Of a stretch of DNA of 54,304 nt, positions 47,083-54,304 are shown in pieces. A program made the position numbers and the translations under genes. The notes beneath the pieces were generated by a model, which ran no database searches, was not told where the DNA came from, and saw nothing but the letters and a program-made list of their open reading frames with translations. Position 1 is the first letter of the stretch. Each line of letters opens with the position of its first letter. The DNA is from Deltaproteobacteria bacterium (lineage in GTDB: Bacteria > Myxococcota_A > Polyangia > JAAYKL01): contig JAFGXQ010000206.1 in the NCBI GenBank assembly GCA_016936575.1, forward strand, positions 1 through 54,304, given 5' to 3'.

Positions 47083-47301
47083 CCCCCCTCCAACAACGTC
47101 CCCCGCCCCAACCAACTATTGCGATTGTGCGAAAACTATTTTTAAAATCTCCTAACATTCAGAAACTACATCGATCTCAGAGAGTGATCCAGACCCCCAT
47201 CCAACTTAAAAGTGACTCAAAGAAAAGGCTCTGATTTCTGCAGGTTAAAACGATTGAAACAAAGCTATTAATCCGATATAAAACCATTAAAAAGGTAATA
47301 C

Positions 47302-47317
47302 TGAGAAATGGTTCTCA
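47302..47317. promoter_or_regulatory. TGAGAA-N4-TTCTCA inverted repeat (Fur-like)
   Basis: A perfect 6-bp inverted repeat about 55 bases before the start at 47373. On the minus strand it reads AATGAGAACCATTTCTCA, resembling half of a Fur box. No iron gene follows; role uncertain. Confidence 0.25.
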
Positions 47318-47372
47318 TTCTGATTCCGAAGCAGAGCAATTACATATTTTCTGCTTTATGGAGGTAACTGCA

Positions 47373-47919
47373 ATGATTAATATCCCCCCCCGAAATAATA
47401 TACCCACCCCGATTGGGCTGTTTCTTCTCATCACTTGCCATGGACAACAAAGGATATCTGGGAAGTTGGGCATGGAATGACGAAGATTCAGGAGAGGAGC
47501 AAATAAAAGACGCTGTGAAAAATGCCAAAGCGTTGAAATATATAACCGACACGGATTTTCTGATCAATGCAACAAAATTGGTTTCAAATTCCAGTGGTGC
47601 AGCATTGGCTCTGCTGATGTCCGCAGCAGCGATGACCCAGTCAAACGGTGAATCAAATTCGACAACAGAATGTCCGGCGGGATATAGTTATTGTGCAACC
47701 TGGGAATGCGGGTTTCAATGTGTGGGAGGCTATTCCGAAACTGATCCTGTTTTTATATGGGATGGACTGGAATGGATATTCGAGTCGACGGAAAACTCAG
47801 GAGAATGCGCTATTCAATCTTGCAACAGTACCGTAGACTGTCAGAATCTGCCGGATCAGCCCACCGGAGGCGCAATATGCTCGGAAAAAAAATGTTGTGT
47901 ATACATCGCTTCTGAATAG
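47373..47919 (+). pseudogene. Frame-disrupted (possibly phase-variable) secreted protein gene with a C8 tract
   Basis: GGAGGT (47360-47365) stands 7 bases before ATG 47373, but that frame stops at 47478 after 35 codons. A second frame is open from 47377 to a TAG at 47917-47919 without a supported start. It encodes DNKGYLGSWAWNDEDSGEEQ, a hydrophobic stretch (SNSSGAALALLMSAAAM) and a cysteine-rich end (CPAGYSYCATWECGFQC; CAIQSC). Removing one C from the eight at 47384-47391 joins the good start to the long frame (181 residues). The lost base could also be later, since the short frame reads a lipobox-like LFLLITC. Assembly error, decay or a contingency switch all fit. Confidence 0.5.
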
Positions 47920-47958
47920 CAGACAGAAATAGCCAAGAATGGAATAATGGTGAATTAA

Positions 47959-48462
47959 ATGTATTTATTTCTTGCTCGTAGACCAGTTGTCAATTTTGCC
48001 AACGGCATTATCACCACAGTAGCGGCTCTGATTATTGGCGGTTGTTCCGCTAGAGAAGCGACATGTATAAATGATTTGAACGATGAACATCGAAATTGTG
48101 AATATTTCAACAGTATGCCGTCCTCCTGTCATTCGGATGGCGCACCGTATCCGTTTTTGTCCAATTGCCATCAGGTGGAATATTGTACGGATTACTCTGC
48201 CGTTGACAGCAGTGTGTCGGCAGATACGGCGACCGATTCAAATGCATCAGTCGACACGGATTCCTCGATGGATAGCGCGTTCGATACAGAACCGGATAGT
48301 CAGACAATTCAGGATACGGAATCTGATACCGGAGCGCTGACCGGCATTGTGTGCAAAACGGTTTGTGAGGGAGAGTTGATCGATTGTGAAGAGCTGGGCA
48401 ACCAGACAGAATGCGAAAGAAATCGTCATTGCAGCTGGTATGCAGAAGCCAACACAATTTAA
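47959..48462 (+). CDS. Small cysteine-rich lipoprotein with Asp/Ser/Thr linker
   Basis: 167 residues; no family recognised. N-terminal signal with lipobox IIGGC (C29), then a cysteine-containing segment (CINDLNDEHRNCEYF, CHSDGAPYPFLSNCHQVEYC). A stalk of alternating Asp with Ser, Ala and Thr follows (residues of about 82-125), then a second cysteine block (CKTVCEGELIDCEELG, CERNRHCSWY). The ribosome binding site is weak. Part of a run of small lipoprotein genes on the plus strand. Confidence 0.65.
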   Translation: MYLFLARRPVVNFANGIITTVAALIIGGCSAREATCINDLNDEHRNCEYFNSMPSSCHSDGAPYPFLSNCHQVEYCTDYSAVDSSVSADTATDSNASVDTDSSMDSAFDTEPDSQTIQDTESDTGALTGIVCKTVCEGELIDCEELGNQTECERNRHCSWYAEANTI

Positions 48463-48500
48463 GAACCTTTGTTTTTCACGATTTTGGATAGGATAACAAT

Positions 48501-48818
48501 ATGAGAAATTATTTGGCGATGTGGGTGATGATTATTGGAACCGTTGCACTGATCGGATGCGACGACAATTCAGATGATTCGGGAAACCCGTGTGTGGAAA
48601 TGTTACCCTACTTCGAACAAGCAATGGAAACGGTGTGCCCATCTTACGAAGGGTGTACCTACTGCGGAGAAATCGATTACGCGCTGGTGGAACAGCAGGA
48701 ATGCACGGGGCAAGCAAGGGAGGAGGCGGAGATGGTATTGGATGATCCGGAAGGAATGATGCCATCGCTGGAGTACACCATTCAGGTATTGTGCGAAGAA
48801 GAGGCTTCCAGCGAATAA
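48501..48818 (+). CDS. Small hypothetical lipoprotein (105 aa)
   Basis: Signal peptide MRNYLAMWVMIIGTVALIGC with a good lipobox (LIGC), AGGA about 8 bases upstream of ATG 48501, and a short acidic linker. The body is acidic with five further cysteines (CVEMLPYFEQAMETVC, GCTYCGEIDY, CTGQAREEAEMVL). No family recognised. It follows the preceding small lipoprotein gene by 38 bases. Confidence 0.65.
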   Translation: MRNYLAMWVMIIGTVALIGCDDNSDDSGNPCVEMLPYFEQAMETVCPSYEGCTYCGEIDYALVEQQECTGQAREEAEMVLDDPEGMMPSLEYTIQVLCEEEASSE

Positions 48819-48943
48819 AGAAATCGAAAACCGCACAGCCCATGCCCTTCCATGCGGAGAGAACATTTTCAGAAAAAAACGACCCTTGCGAAACACGATC
48901 TCACACCGATTTCGAGGTAGCTACGAGAACATGGTGAGAACAT

Positions 48944-48969
48944 GGGGTCACCCATTCCTTGACCCATTC
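48944..48969. repeat. REP-like sequence GGGGTCA..TTGACCC
   Basis: GGGGTCACCCATTCCTTGACCC carries GGGTCA and TTGACCC as imperfect inverted arms, the style of REP or transposase-associated ends (GGGGTCAGG-type). A related GGGGTCAGG lies at 52715. No transposase is next to either. Confidence 0.4.
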
Positions 48970-48982
48970 AATACGCGCTTGC

Positions 48983-49243
48983 TCATTCGTAGTGCGTCCA
49001 CATTCGGATAACTTTTACAGCGTTTTCTTCTTTGTACACTTGGTACACCAAACGGTGCTGAATATTAATTCTTCGCGAAAACGCACCGCTTAAATCACCA
49101 ACAAGTTTTTCGTAGGGAGGAGGATTTTGGAATGGATTTTTTTTGAGAATATCGAGTAAGACCTCGGCATTCTTCTTTAAGCCGGCCGATTTTAATTTCT
49201 TTGCATCTTTTTGTGCATACCTGGTGAAATACAGCTTCCACAT
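48983..49243 (-). CDS. yoeB: Txe/YoeB-family toxin (ribosome-dependent mRNA interferase)
   Basis: 86 residues from ATG 49243. Family features: KLYFTRYAQKDAKKLKSAGL at the N-terminus, NPFQNPPPYEKLVGDLSGAFSRRINIQHRLVYQV with the conserved GxxSRRIxxxHRLVY core, and C-terminal His-Tyr (MWTHYE), the YoeB catalytic end. The ATG overlaps the antitoxin stop as TGATG. YoeB cleaves mRNA at the ribosomal A site when YefM is degraded. Confidence 0.93.
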   Translation of the reverse strand: MWKLYFTRYAQKDAKKLKSAGLKKNAEVLLDILKKNPFQNPPPYEKLVGDLSGAFSRRINIQHRLVYQVYKEENAVKVIRMWTHYE

Positions 49244-49485
49244 CACCAATCAAGTTCCTCGGAACAATCTTCTAATTTTTCGTTCAGACCATTTCGAATG
49301 GATTCAACCATTCCCGGAACTGAAAAGAAGTACAGCGTCTCGTTCATTGCCTTCCAATCCGCTTCACTTATCAAAACCGCATTACCGCGTTTTCCCGTAA
49401 TCACAATCGGCTCATGCGTTTCGGATGTTTCATCAATCAAGCTGTAAAGCTTCGAACGAGCTTCTGTCGCATTCAGTGTTGTCAT
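49243..49485 (-). CDS. yefM: YefM/Phd-family antitoxin
   Basis: 80 residues. The N-terminal DNA-binding half reads TTLNATEARSKLYSLIDETS and EPIVITGKRGNAVLISEADW, the YefM pattern; the C-terminal acidic tail (NEKLEDCSEELDW) would block the toxin. ATG 49485 has GGAGG 5 bases upstream. It is first in the two-gene unit and probably represses it. Confidence 0.94.
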   Translation of the reverse strand: MTTLNATEARSKLYSLIDETSETHEPIVITGKRGNAVLISEADWKAMNETLYFFSVPGMVESIRNGLNEKLEDCSEELDW

Positions 49486-49502
49486 TTCAACCTCCGGCTA
49501 AA

Positions 49503-49530
49503 AACGTACGCATTAACGTACGAATGTCAA
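49503..49530 (-). promoter_or_regulatory. yefM-yoeB promoter with twin ACGTACG operator boxes
   Basis: On the minus strand TTGACA (49530-49525) and, after 16 bases, TACGTT (49508-49503). Two ACGTACG boxes (49504-49510 and 49516-49522; palindromic core CGTACG, 12 bases centre to centre) cover the spacer and -10. E. coli YefM binds paired palindromes with a TGTACA core, so these are good operator candidates. Confidence 0.55.
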
Positions 49531-49638
49531 ATGTAAAAATCGGGGGTTCCATCACCACCTTCCTTAATTGTTTCATTCGTTCGCCGAATTTATATTTTGC
49601 AGTTTGATTATTTGTTGAACTGTAGGAGGAACACACAA

Positions 49639-51219
49639 ATGAAAAATACGGTTCGGAGAGCGCTGCTATTTCTATTGGCCGGCGTTTCGTGTTCTGTATC
49701 ACGGCCGGTGGAACAAGATGAAGAAACGGATAGTTGCGAACCGTCCAGCGGCGACTGTCGTGTTGACGAGGAAGTAACGGTATCAGGTGACGTTGCAGAT
49801 ACCGCGATGTCATCTGACGATGCGGAAGATGCGAACGATTCCAGCCCCGATTCCAGCCAACCCGATACGCTCCCCGAGTGGTGCAATGAAGCGGTGGATT
49901 GCTTGCAGAATACGTGGTATCCGCTGCCGCGCGCCACACAAGCGGTGAGCATTCGGTGTAACCTGGATGCTACCGATACCTGCCCCGCAATCGATTGGGA
50001 CTCTTCAGATCCCGGTGTGACTTCGAACTTTTCGTCCGCCATTTCAGTGTATGACTCTCTCGGAGCGTCACATCGAACCGATGTGTACTTTCGAAAAAAC
50101 TGCGACGAAGACCTGGCCTGGAACTATTATGTTACCGTCGATGGAATGGAACTGACCGATGGCACCGCCTACGCCAACCATGTCGTATCAAGCGGTCTAT
50201 TGCGTTTCACAACCGACGGATACCTGCTCAGCGAAACCGTTGTCGACGAGCCTGTGTTCAACTTCCAAACAGCCACCCAAGGGCAAATTATCGATTTTGA
50301 CTTCGGCGAATCGATTGAAGACGGCGGCACCGGACAATATGGAACCACCAGCTTTGCGGCACAAAGCATCATATCGCATCAAGTGCAGGACGGGTACAGC
50401 ACTCAAGGCCATTGGTCATGTGTGGATAACACCTGTGAGCCAGTAATGGGTATTTGCAGCAACGGCGTTGATGCGCCGTGTTGCGGTGACGGTACATGCA
50501 ATCCGGCGGATGGAAAAAACATCGACACATGCCCCGTTGATTGCAATTGGCAATGTGAGCTGGATGCTCATTGTATCGGCCGACCGTGGAATAACAATGT
50601 AAACGCCACCTCCACAATACGCATCCATGTCAATTTAGATGCAAGTGACGACCCGCCCACGCTCCCTTGGGATGACCAGGATCCCGATTTTACCAGTAAT
50701 TTCAGCACCCCCACAACCGTATACGATGCCGACGGTGCGCCGCACAACGCAAGCATCTATTTTCGCAAAGAGGCAACCGCCAATACATGGCGCTGGTACG
50801 GCCTGGTGGACGGCGCTGAACTGCTGAATGGAGAAGAAGGAATCAACCAACCGTTTTGTGCCGGAACACTTACGTTCGACAGCAATGGATTTCTTCAAGA
50901 AATCGACTCTTTGACCTACACCGCGATTCAATTCACTCATTCCAGCCCGCAGCAATACATCACCATTCAATTTGACGATGAGTTGTACACCGGCGGATTC
51001 GGCTTTCGCACCACGCAGTACGCAGCATCCAGCGTCGTTCGACTTATCGAGCAAGACGGCCACAACGGCACCGGACATTGGCTATGTGACGCGGCGCACC
51101 GGTGTATCCCTCACTACGACGCCTGCGATACACCCGACACACCGGGCTGCTGTGGAGATGGTGAATGTAAAACCGACTTCGGCATGGATGAACACAGCTG
51201 CCCTTCAGCATGCAATTGA
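49639..51219 (+). CDS. Lipoprotein with two flagellar-hook-type FlaE (FlgE D2) domains and two cysteine modules
   Basis: 526 residues from ATG 49639 (AGGAGGA 8 bases upstream). The lipid cysteine is C18 (AGVSC), followed by an acidic Ser/Asp linker. Residues of about 100-256 and 323-476 are two copies of one domain. Copy 1 has VSIRCNLDAT, TSNFSSAISVYDSLGASH, VYFRK, WNYYVTVDGMEL, GLLRFTTDGYL, IIDFDFG, GGTGQYGTTSFAAQS and QDGYSTQG. Copy 2 has IHVNLDASD, TSNFSTPTTVYDADGAPH, IYFRK and TTQYAASS. These match the D2/FlaE domain of FlgE hook proteins. After each copy comes a CCGDGxC...CPxxC module (281-302, 504-525). No flagellar genes are in the window. Confidence 0.85.
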   Translation: MKNTVRRALLFLLAGVSCSVSRPVEQDEETDSCEPSSGDCRVDEEVTVSGDVADTAMSSDDAEDANDSSPDSSQPDTLPEWCNEAVDCLQNTWYPLPRATQAVSIRCNLDATDTCPAIDWDSSDPGVTSNFSSAISVYDSLGASHRTDVYFRKNCDEDLAWNYYVTVDGMELTDGTAYANHVVSSGLLRFTTDGYLLSETVVDEPVFNFQTATQGQIIDFDFGESIEDGGTGQYGTTSFAAQSIISHQVQDGYSTQGHWSCVDNTCEPVMGICSNGVDAPCCGDGTCNPADGKNIDTCPVDCNWQCELDAHCIGRPWNNNVNATSTIRIHVNLDASDDPPTLPWDDQDPDFTSNFSTPTTVYDADGAPHNASIYFRKEATANTWRWYGLVDGAELLNGEEGINQPFCAGTLTFDSNGFLQEIDSLTYTAIQFTHSSPQQYITIQFDDELYTGGFGFRTTQYAASSVVRLIEQDGHNGTGHWLCDAAHRCIPHYDACDTPDTPGCCGDGECKTDFGMDEHSCPSACN

Positions 51220-51225
51220 AACAAC

Positions 51226-51600
51226 TGTCAGCACCCTTATCGGGGAACCGCCGCATCCCGACGTAAGACTTGACGCAAATTGTCAACAGCGTCCGGCACA
51301 GCATATATCTCAGGAAGAATCCGGCAATCACCGTGAAGCAGAATGTGTACCTTGTGGGGTGAACCAAATTGCCGTTGAAAACTATTGTGATGATTGTGAG
51401 CGGAACGAAATTTCAGTCGGTGATACATGTGAACCGTGCCCATACGGAGAACATTTTGACCCAAACACATTAGGCTGTGAACCGTGTCCGGAAAATATGG
51501 GGCGGAATCCGAATACGGATGCGCTGAGATACGAGCGTTGTCCGATGGACGCAACATCTATGATGGCAAATGTCACAAATCGATGCGAGGTTCAAGAGTT
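51226..51600 (+). pseudogene. Remnant of a cysteine-rich repeat protein
   Basis: After the FlaE lipoprotein an unsupported frame reads CVPCGVNQIAVENYC, CERNEISVGDTCEPCPYGEH and GCEPCPENMGRNPNTD. These are about 20-residue units with paired CxxC, like GCC2/GCC3-type ligand-receptor repeats common in large secreted proteins. There is no start codon with a ribosome binding site, and the pattern breaks near 51500, where another frame (NIYDGKC) seems to carry on. Probably the fossil of a longer gene. The rest of 51600-51855 holds only the small ORF listed next. Confidence 0.4.
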
Positions 51601-51715
51601 ATCCGCTTCCCAGGGGACTGCCGCAGACGAAATCTGGATCAGCATCTGCGCCCTCATGTGGAAAAGAGTATTTCTCATACAGTTCTTTCACTTCGGCAGT
51701 TCGTCTTGGTGTCAT
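51599..51715 (-). CDS. Short ORF (38 aa), possibly a truncated gene
   Basis: ATG 51715 is preceded on the minus strand by AGGAGAG 6 bases upstream, a strong site. The product begins MTPRRTAEVKELYEKYSFPH and stops after 38 codons. The LYEKYxFP pattern recalls the N-terminus of some class I methyltransferases, so it may be the 5' stub of a broken gene downstream of the outer-membrane protein gene. Weak evidence. Confidence 0.35.
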   Translation of the reverse strand: MTPRRTAEVKELYEKYSFPHEGADADPDFVCGSPLGSG

Positions 51716-51855
51716 GTTCTCTCCTGTTTGAGCACTTTGACTGCGAAAAAAAATCGTTATGTATTCGTTTGTACAAATGGGGCATTGCAGTTCTGCGTCA
51801 TTTGGAATTCATTCTGCATGACAACGGAACGATGTTTTCTTTCAATGAAATTAAC

Positions 51856-52425
51856 TTAGTAGGGATACCAGCGAATTCCCACATTGACGAAAAAGCCGTT
51901 GGAATGAGATGGCTTGCCGCCGAGTTTTTCGGATTGACCGTTTGTCCCCATTCCACCCGCTTCTATAAAGTAGGAAACCGGAGACGCTACATTCGTAAAG
52001 AACTCGAATCCAAACAGTCCAAAACCGCCAAATGCGACATCATCACTGAAATCACTATTGGGCAGTACCAAAATCCCTCCGGCTTCAGAATAGAACCGAC
52101 CGAATCCGCCAACCTCTCCAACCGATAGAACAAAACCCAATTGGACTGAACCATACGGCATCCATTCAAATTCAGTTTCACCTGCAGGCACGCCCTCCAG
52201 CCAGGACAGTGCGCCGCGTACGCGAAGCGCCATGAGACCATTGGCAAAATAAGGCGTATTCACATCCAGCCCCAGCCCATAGTCCCCGTTTGTATCTTTA
52301 AGTTCAAAACCCAGCGCCAGATGTTTCGCTCTGGGGTGAGAGTCACTTTGAGTGTCCTGCGCGGCCACATAACCGCCTGTCAACATTACGCTGAAAAGTG
52401 CTATTGCAAACATCAACTTCTGCAT
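51856..52425 (-). CDS. Probable outer-membrane beta-barrel protein
   Basis: 189 residues. Signal peptide with cleavage near AAQDTQ (FAIALFSVMLTGGYVAAQ). The mature part has alternating Gly/aromatic strands (KHLALGFELKDTNGDYGLGL, MPYGSVQLGFVLSVGEVGGF, AFGGFGLFGFEFF, SYFIEAGGMG) and ends in an aromatic residue after a final strand (FFVNVGIRWYPY), the classic sorting end for small barrels (six to eight strands). AAAGGA lies about 10 bases before ATG 52425. Function unknown. Confidence 0.75.
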   Translation of the reverse strand: MQKLMFAIALFSVMLTGGYVAAQDTQSDSHPRAKHLALGFELKDTNGDYGLGLDVNTPYFANGLMALRVRGALSWLEGVPAGETEFEWMPYGSVQLGFVLSVGEVGGFGRFYSEAGGILVLPNSDFSDDVAFGGFGLFGFEFFTNVASPVSYFIEAGGMGTNGQSEKLGGKPSHSNGFFVNVGIRWYPY

Positions 52426-52873
52426 CGCTCAAATCCTTTCCGAACAGGGGTTCCTGGTTGTTCATGTTGTGCACAAACTCTTTAATAGGGAAATTGGCGC
52501 CGCAAGTTTGTCGACTGTCTACCAGTTCCAGTTGCCAAGTATGTCCAACGATACAATTCCAAATATTTGACAATTTGATTTCCGCGAAACTTTTTTTTGT
52601 CAAACGAAAATACGTTGGGCAAACCACCGGTAGTTCTCGATTCACCTCTAGTCAAGATGAGATCCGAAACACGCGTGCACCATTTCATTCGAACGAAAAA
52701 TTTTGGGGGCAACTGGGGTCAGGTTCTTAAGACCATCCCCATGAGCATCCCTGCGCAACAATATTACGAAATACAGTTCTCAAAAATTGAGACTGGGGGT
52801 TTTACTTGCCGTCAATTGAACAATTAACCACATCGCCGAAAACGGACGATGTATAAAAAGATGGAGTTTCGGA
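52426..52873. other. Intergenic region with a REP-like sequence
   Basis: I see no convincing gene in these 448 bases; open frames on both strands lack starts with ribosome binding sites and recognisable composition. GGGGTCAGGTTCTTAAGACC at 52715-52734 is REP-like and contains a small hairpin (GGT..CTTAAG..ACC). The region must also hold the promoters of the two flanking divergent genes. Confidence 0.5.
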
Positions 52874-53782
52874 ATGAAAAATGTAGCGGTTATGATTTTA
52901 TTATTCTGCCTTGGCTGCGAAGCCCCAAAAGGAGAGTCTCCTGATGCCAATGACGAGTTGCAAGGTATACCTGACGAGGACACGGAGGCTGAGGTCTCTA
53001 AAAATCTGATAGCGACGGTAGAGCAACCGGGGGGAGGCGCAGTTTATTTTTACGATCTGGGAGATGACGGCATTATGGTAGCGGGAACATCCCTTTCGGG
53101 TGCTCCGACACTTCCGGCACAGGTCGACATCTCGGATATGAGCGTCACTGACATCTATACTGCAGCAGGCGGGGATATCTCCTTGATTCCGCAAAAGCTG
53201 GTAGACGCGCAAATACGTGCTGACACACTTTCTCAGTCGGAAGTTTTTAATATCGCTCCGAATTCCAAAGTTTTGCAAAATACTGAGGAAGAATATGTCG
53301 AAGACGCCCCTGCCGAAGTCCAAACGAGCATCGGTGTAATGCGTGCCTGGGGAACAACGCCGTCGGGCAATGGTTGCAATGCGAATTGGTTTTTGGACGA
53401 AGTGGATAACGCTGGCTGGGGAGCTGCCTGTGATTGCAAGAAACAGACCGCCACGAATCGTAGCGGCGGCGGAACCTGGTATTATTACGATGTCCATTGG
53501 ACATATGCTGCTGTCTGTCCTTATCGGGGACGAGTCAGATTGAGGTTGCATTACAGAAAAAACTCTGCGTATGATTGGGAAGCAGTGAATGGCGGCAGTG
53601 TTGTTGCAGCAGAAGGCTATTACGCATGGATGAGCCATTATTCAGGTACATGGGACAAGGACTACCGGATCACCATCGCCTACGCTGATCCGGGTGAAGC
53701 GTACCATCGTGGATTCAAACATGCCAGCGACCCCAAGATATTGGGGATGTTGGCCTCGTGTGATGATGACAATTGCGATTAA
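52874..53782 (+). CDS. Hypothetical lipoprotein (302 aa)
   Basis: Signal with lipobox LGC (MKNVAVMILLFCLGC), an acidic linker, then two parts. Residues of about 48-155 are strand-rich (LIATVEQPGGGAVYFYDLGD). Residues of about 155-302 contain six cysteines and many aromatics (GNGCNANWFLDEVDNAGWGA, CDCKKQ, TWYYYDVHWTYAAVCPYRGR, RLRLHYRKNSAYDWEAV), suggesting a disulfide-bonded sandwich. GGAGTTTC lies about 8 bases before ATG 52874. No family recognised. Confidence 0.7.
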   Translation: MKNVAVMILLFCLGCEAPKGESPDANDELQGIPDEDTEAEVSKNLIATVEQPGGGAVYFYDLGDDGIMVAGTSLSGAPTLPAQVDISDMSVTDIYTAAGGDISLIPQKLVDAQIRADTLSQSEVFNIAPNSKVLQNTEEEYVEDAPAEVQTSIGVMRAWGTTPSGNGCNANWFLDEVDNAGWGAACDCKKQTATNRSGGGTWYYYDVHWTYAAVCPYRGRVRLRLHYRKNSAYDWEAVNGGSVVAAEGYYAWMSHYSGTWDKDYRITIAYADPGEAYHRGFKHASDPKILGMLASCDDDNCD

Positions 53783-53968
53783 AAAACCATTTGGAAGGCG
53801 ACGTGGTGTCGAGTTGGCACCCCTAGTTTCCCACTGGCGCCCCTCACCAGATCCGGACCACTCCTCATTCGTGTTTGCAGGCACAATCGAGCCATTTGTT
53901 AAATATGGCATGAATTTTATACAGGGACTGTGGTAAGAAGCGATTTGAAAAACAGGGAACAAACAAGT

Positions 53969-54304
53969 ATGTGGTTGAGAAAAATTTCGATATTGGTGTT
54001 CGGATTCGGAATGCTGTTTTTGGGGGGATGTTACGGCGTTCAGTCCATTGCTGTTGATAGCGAGTGTTCGGTTTATGAATCCGATGAGAAATGCGATACC
54101 GACATCGAAGCGGTCCCCATGGATTCTGACGTTGCTTCTGATTCTGGAGAACCGTTTGATTCAACGTATTCGAGGGATACAGAAGAAGGGGTAGATACCG
54201 CGAGCGACACAAATGCGGATGACACCGAAACAGCAGCCGACTCAGACTCCGAAACAACAGCCGACTCAGACTCCGAAACAACAGCCGACTCAGACTCCGA
54301 AACA
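53969..54304 (+). CDS. Stalked lipoprotein, cut by the right window edge
   Basis: ATG 53969 begins MWLRKISILVFGFGMLFLGGC, a clear lipoprotein signal (LGGC). The rest visible is an acidic stalk of Asp with Ser, Thr, Ala and Glu (DVASDSGEPFDS, DTASDTNADDTETAADSDSE), still in progress at the last base. The functional domain lies beyond the window. The ribosome binding site (AGGGAA, 12 bases away) is weak. Confidence 0.7.
   Translation, partial: MWLRKISILVFGFGMLFLGGCYGVQSIAVDSECSVYESDEKCDTDIEAVPMDSDVASDSGEPFDSTYSRDTEEGVDTASDTNADDTETAADSDSETTADSDSETTADSDSET
54233..54304 (+). repeat. Three tandem 24-bp repeats in the stalk, running off the window
   Basis: Units at 54233-54256, 54257-54280 and 54281-54304 (ACAGCCGACTCAGACTCC plus GAAACA) differ at one base at most and each encode TADSDSET. 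The array may continue past the edge. Confidence 0.9.

Noticed and set aside
52343-52730. Overlapping ORFs on both strands upstream of the outer-membrane protein gene
   Set aside because: No ribosome binding sites, no signal or domain pattern, and composition like intergenic DNA.

Overview
The window looks like a chromosomal segment of an anaerobic or microaerophilic Gram-negative bacterium of the former Deltaproteobacteria, probably near Myxococcota; this is an inference. The signs are many lipoproteins with long (S/T/A)D-rich stalks and CGDGxC-type cysteine modules, outer-membrane export and OmpA-type proteins, oxygen-defence rubrerythrins, and a two-subunit 2-oxoacid:ferredoxin oxidoreductase. 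No CRISPR array, integrase or complete insertion sequence was seen.

Layout. 1-3.4 kb: an exopolysaccharide export pair (BY-kinase/Wzz, cut by the left edge, and a Wza-like lipoprotein), followed by a 1008-residue protein with a degenerate methyltransferase-like head and a very long coiled coil (3.6-6.7 kb). 6.9-9.1 kb: dGTPase-like protein and a beta-propeller lipoprotein. 9.5-14.1 kb: the conserved rpmH-rnpA-yidD-yidC-jag-(small ORF)-mnmE cluster. 14.1-20.8 kb: TPR membrane protein, HD-GYP protein, OmpA lipoprotein, a decayed lipoprotein gene, a MarR regulator with a PNPOx-fold protein, and a HAD phosphatase. 20.8-24.6 kb: glycine cleavage genes gcvT-gcvH-gcvPA, continuing into an alpha/beta hydrolase and the HAD gene, with gcvPB absent. 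24.7-27.1 kb: K+ channel, tRNA-Lys and tRNA-Glu, and a TerB/pseudo-receiver protein. 27.2-29.2 kb: groES-groEL. 30.4-33.5 kb: rpsB-tsf-pyrH without frr. 33.6-36.8 kb: two overlapping histidine-kinase genes, one lacking an ATPase domain. 37.2-40.4 kb: cysK-cysE-metal permease. 40.6-45.2 kb: a redox-stress cluster (small protein, reverse rubrerythrin, two more diiron proteins, KorAB). 45.3-54.3 kb: accessory region of fast-evolving secreted lipoproteins, a YefM-YoeB type toxin-antitoxin pair, gene remnants and REP-like sequences.

The most unusual observations are in the accessory part. A lipoprotein (49639-51219) carries two copies of the flagellar-hook FlaE/FlgE-D2 domain, each followed by a cysteine module, with no flagellar gene nearby. 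A gene (47373-47919) is put out of frame near a C8 tract just after a strong ribosome binding site. The metal permease gene has an internal ribosome binding site and ATG in front of its HMA domain, so a free metallochaperone could be made from the same mRNA. A lipoprotein joins a tandem-duplicated Asp-rich stalk to a PL14-like polysaccharide lyase. All functional names rest on reading motifs by eye; no database search was possible.
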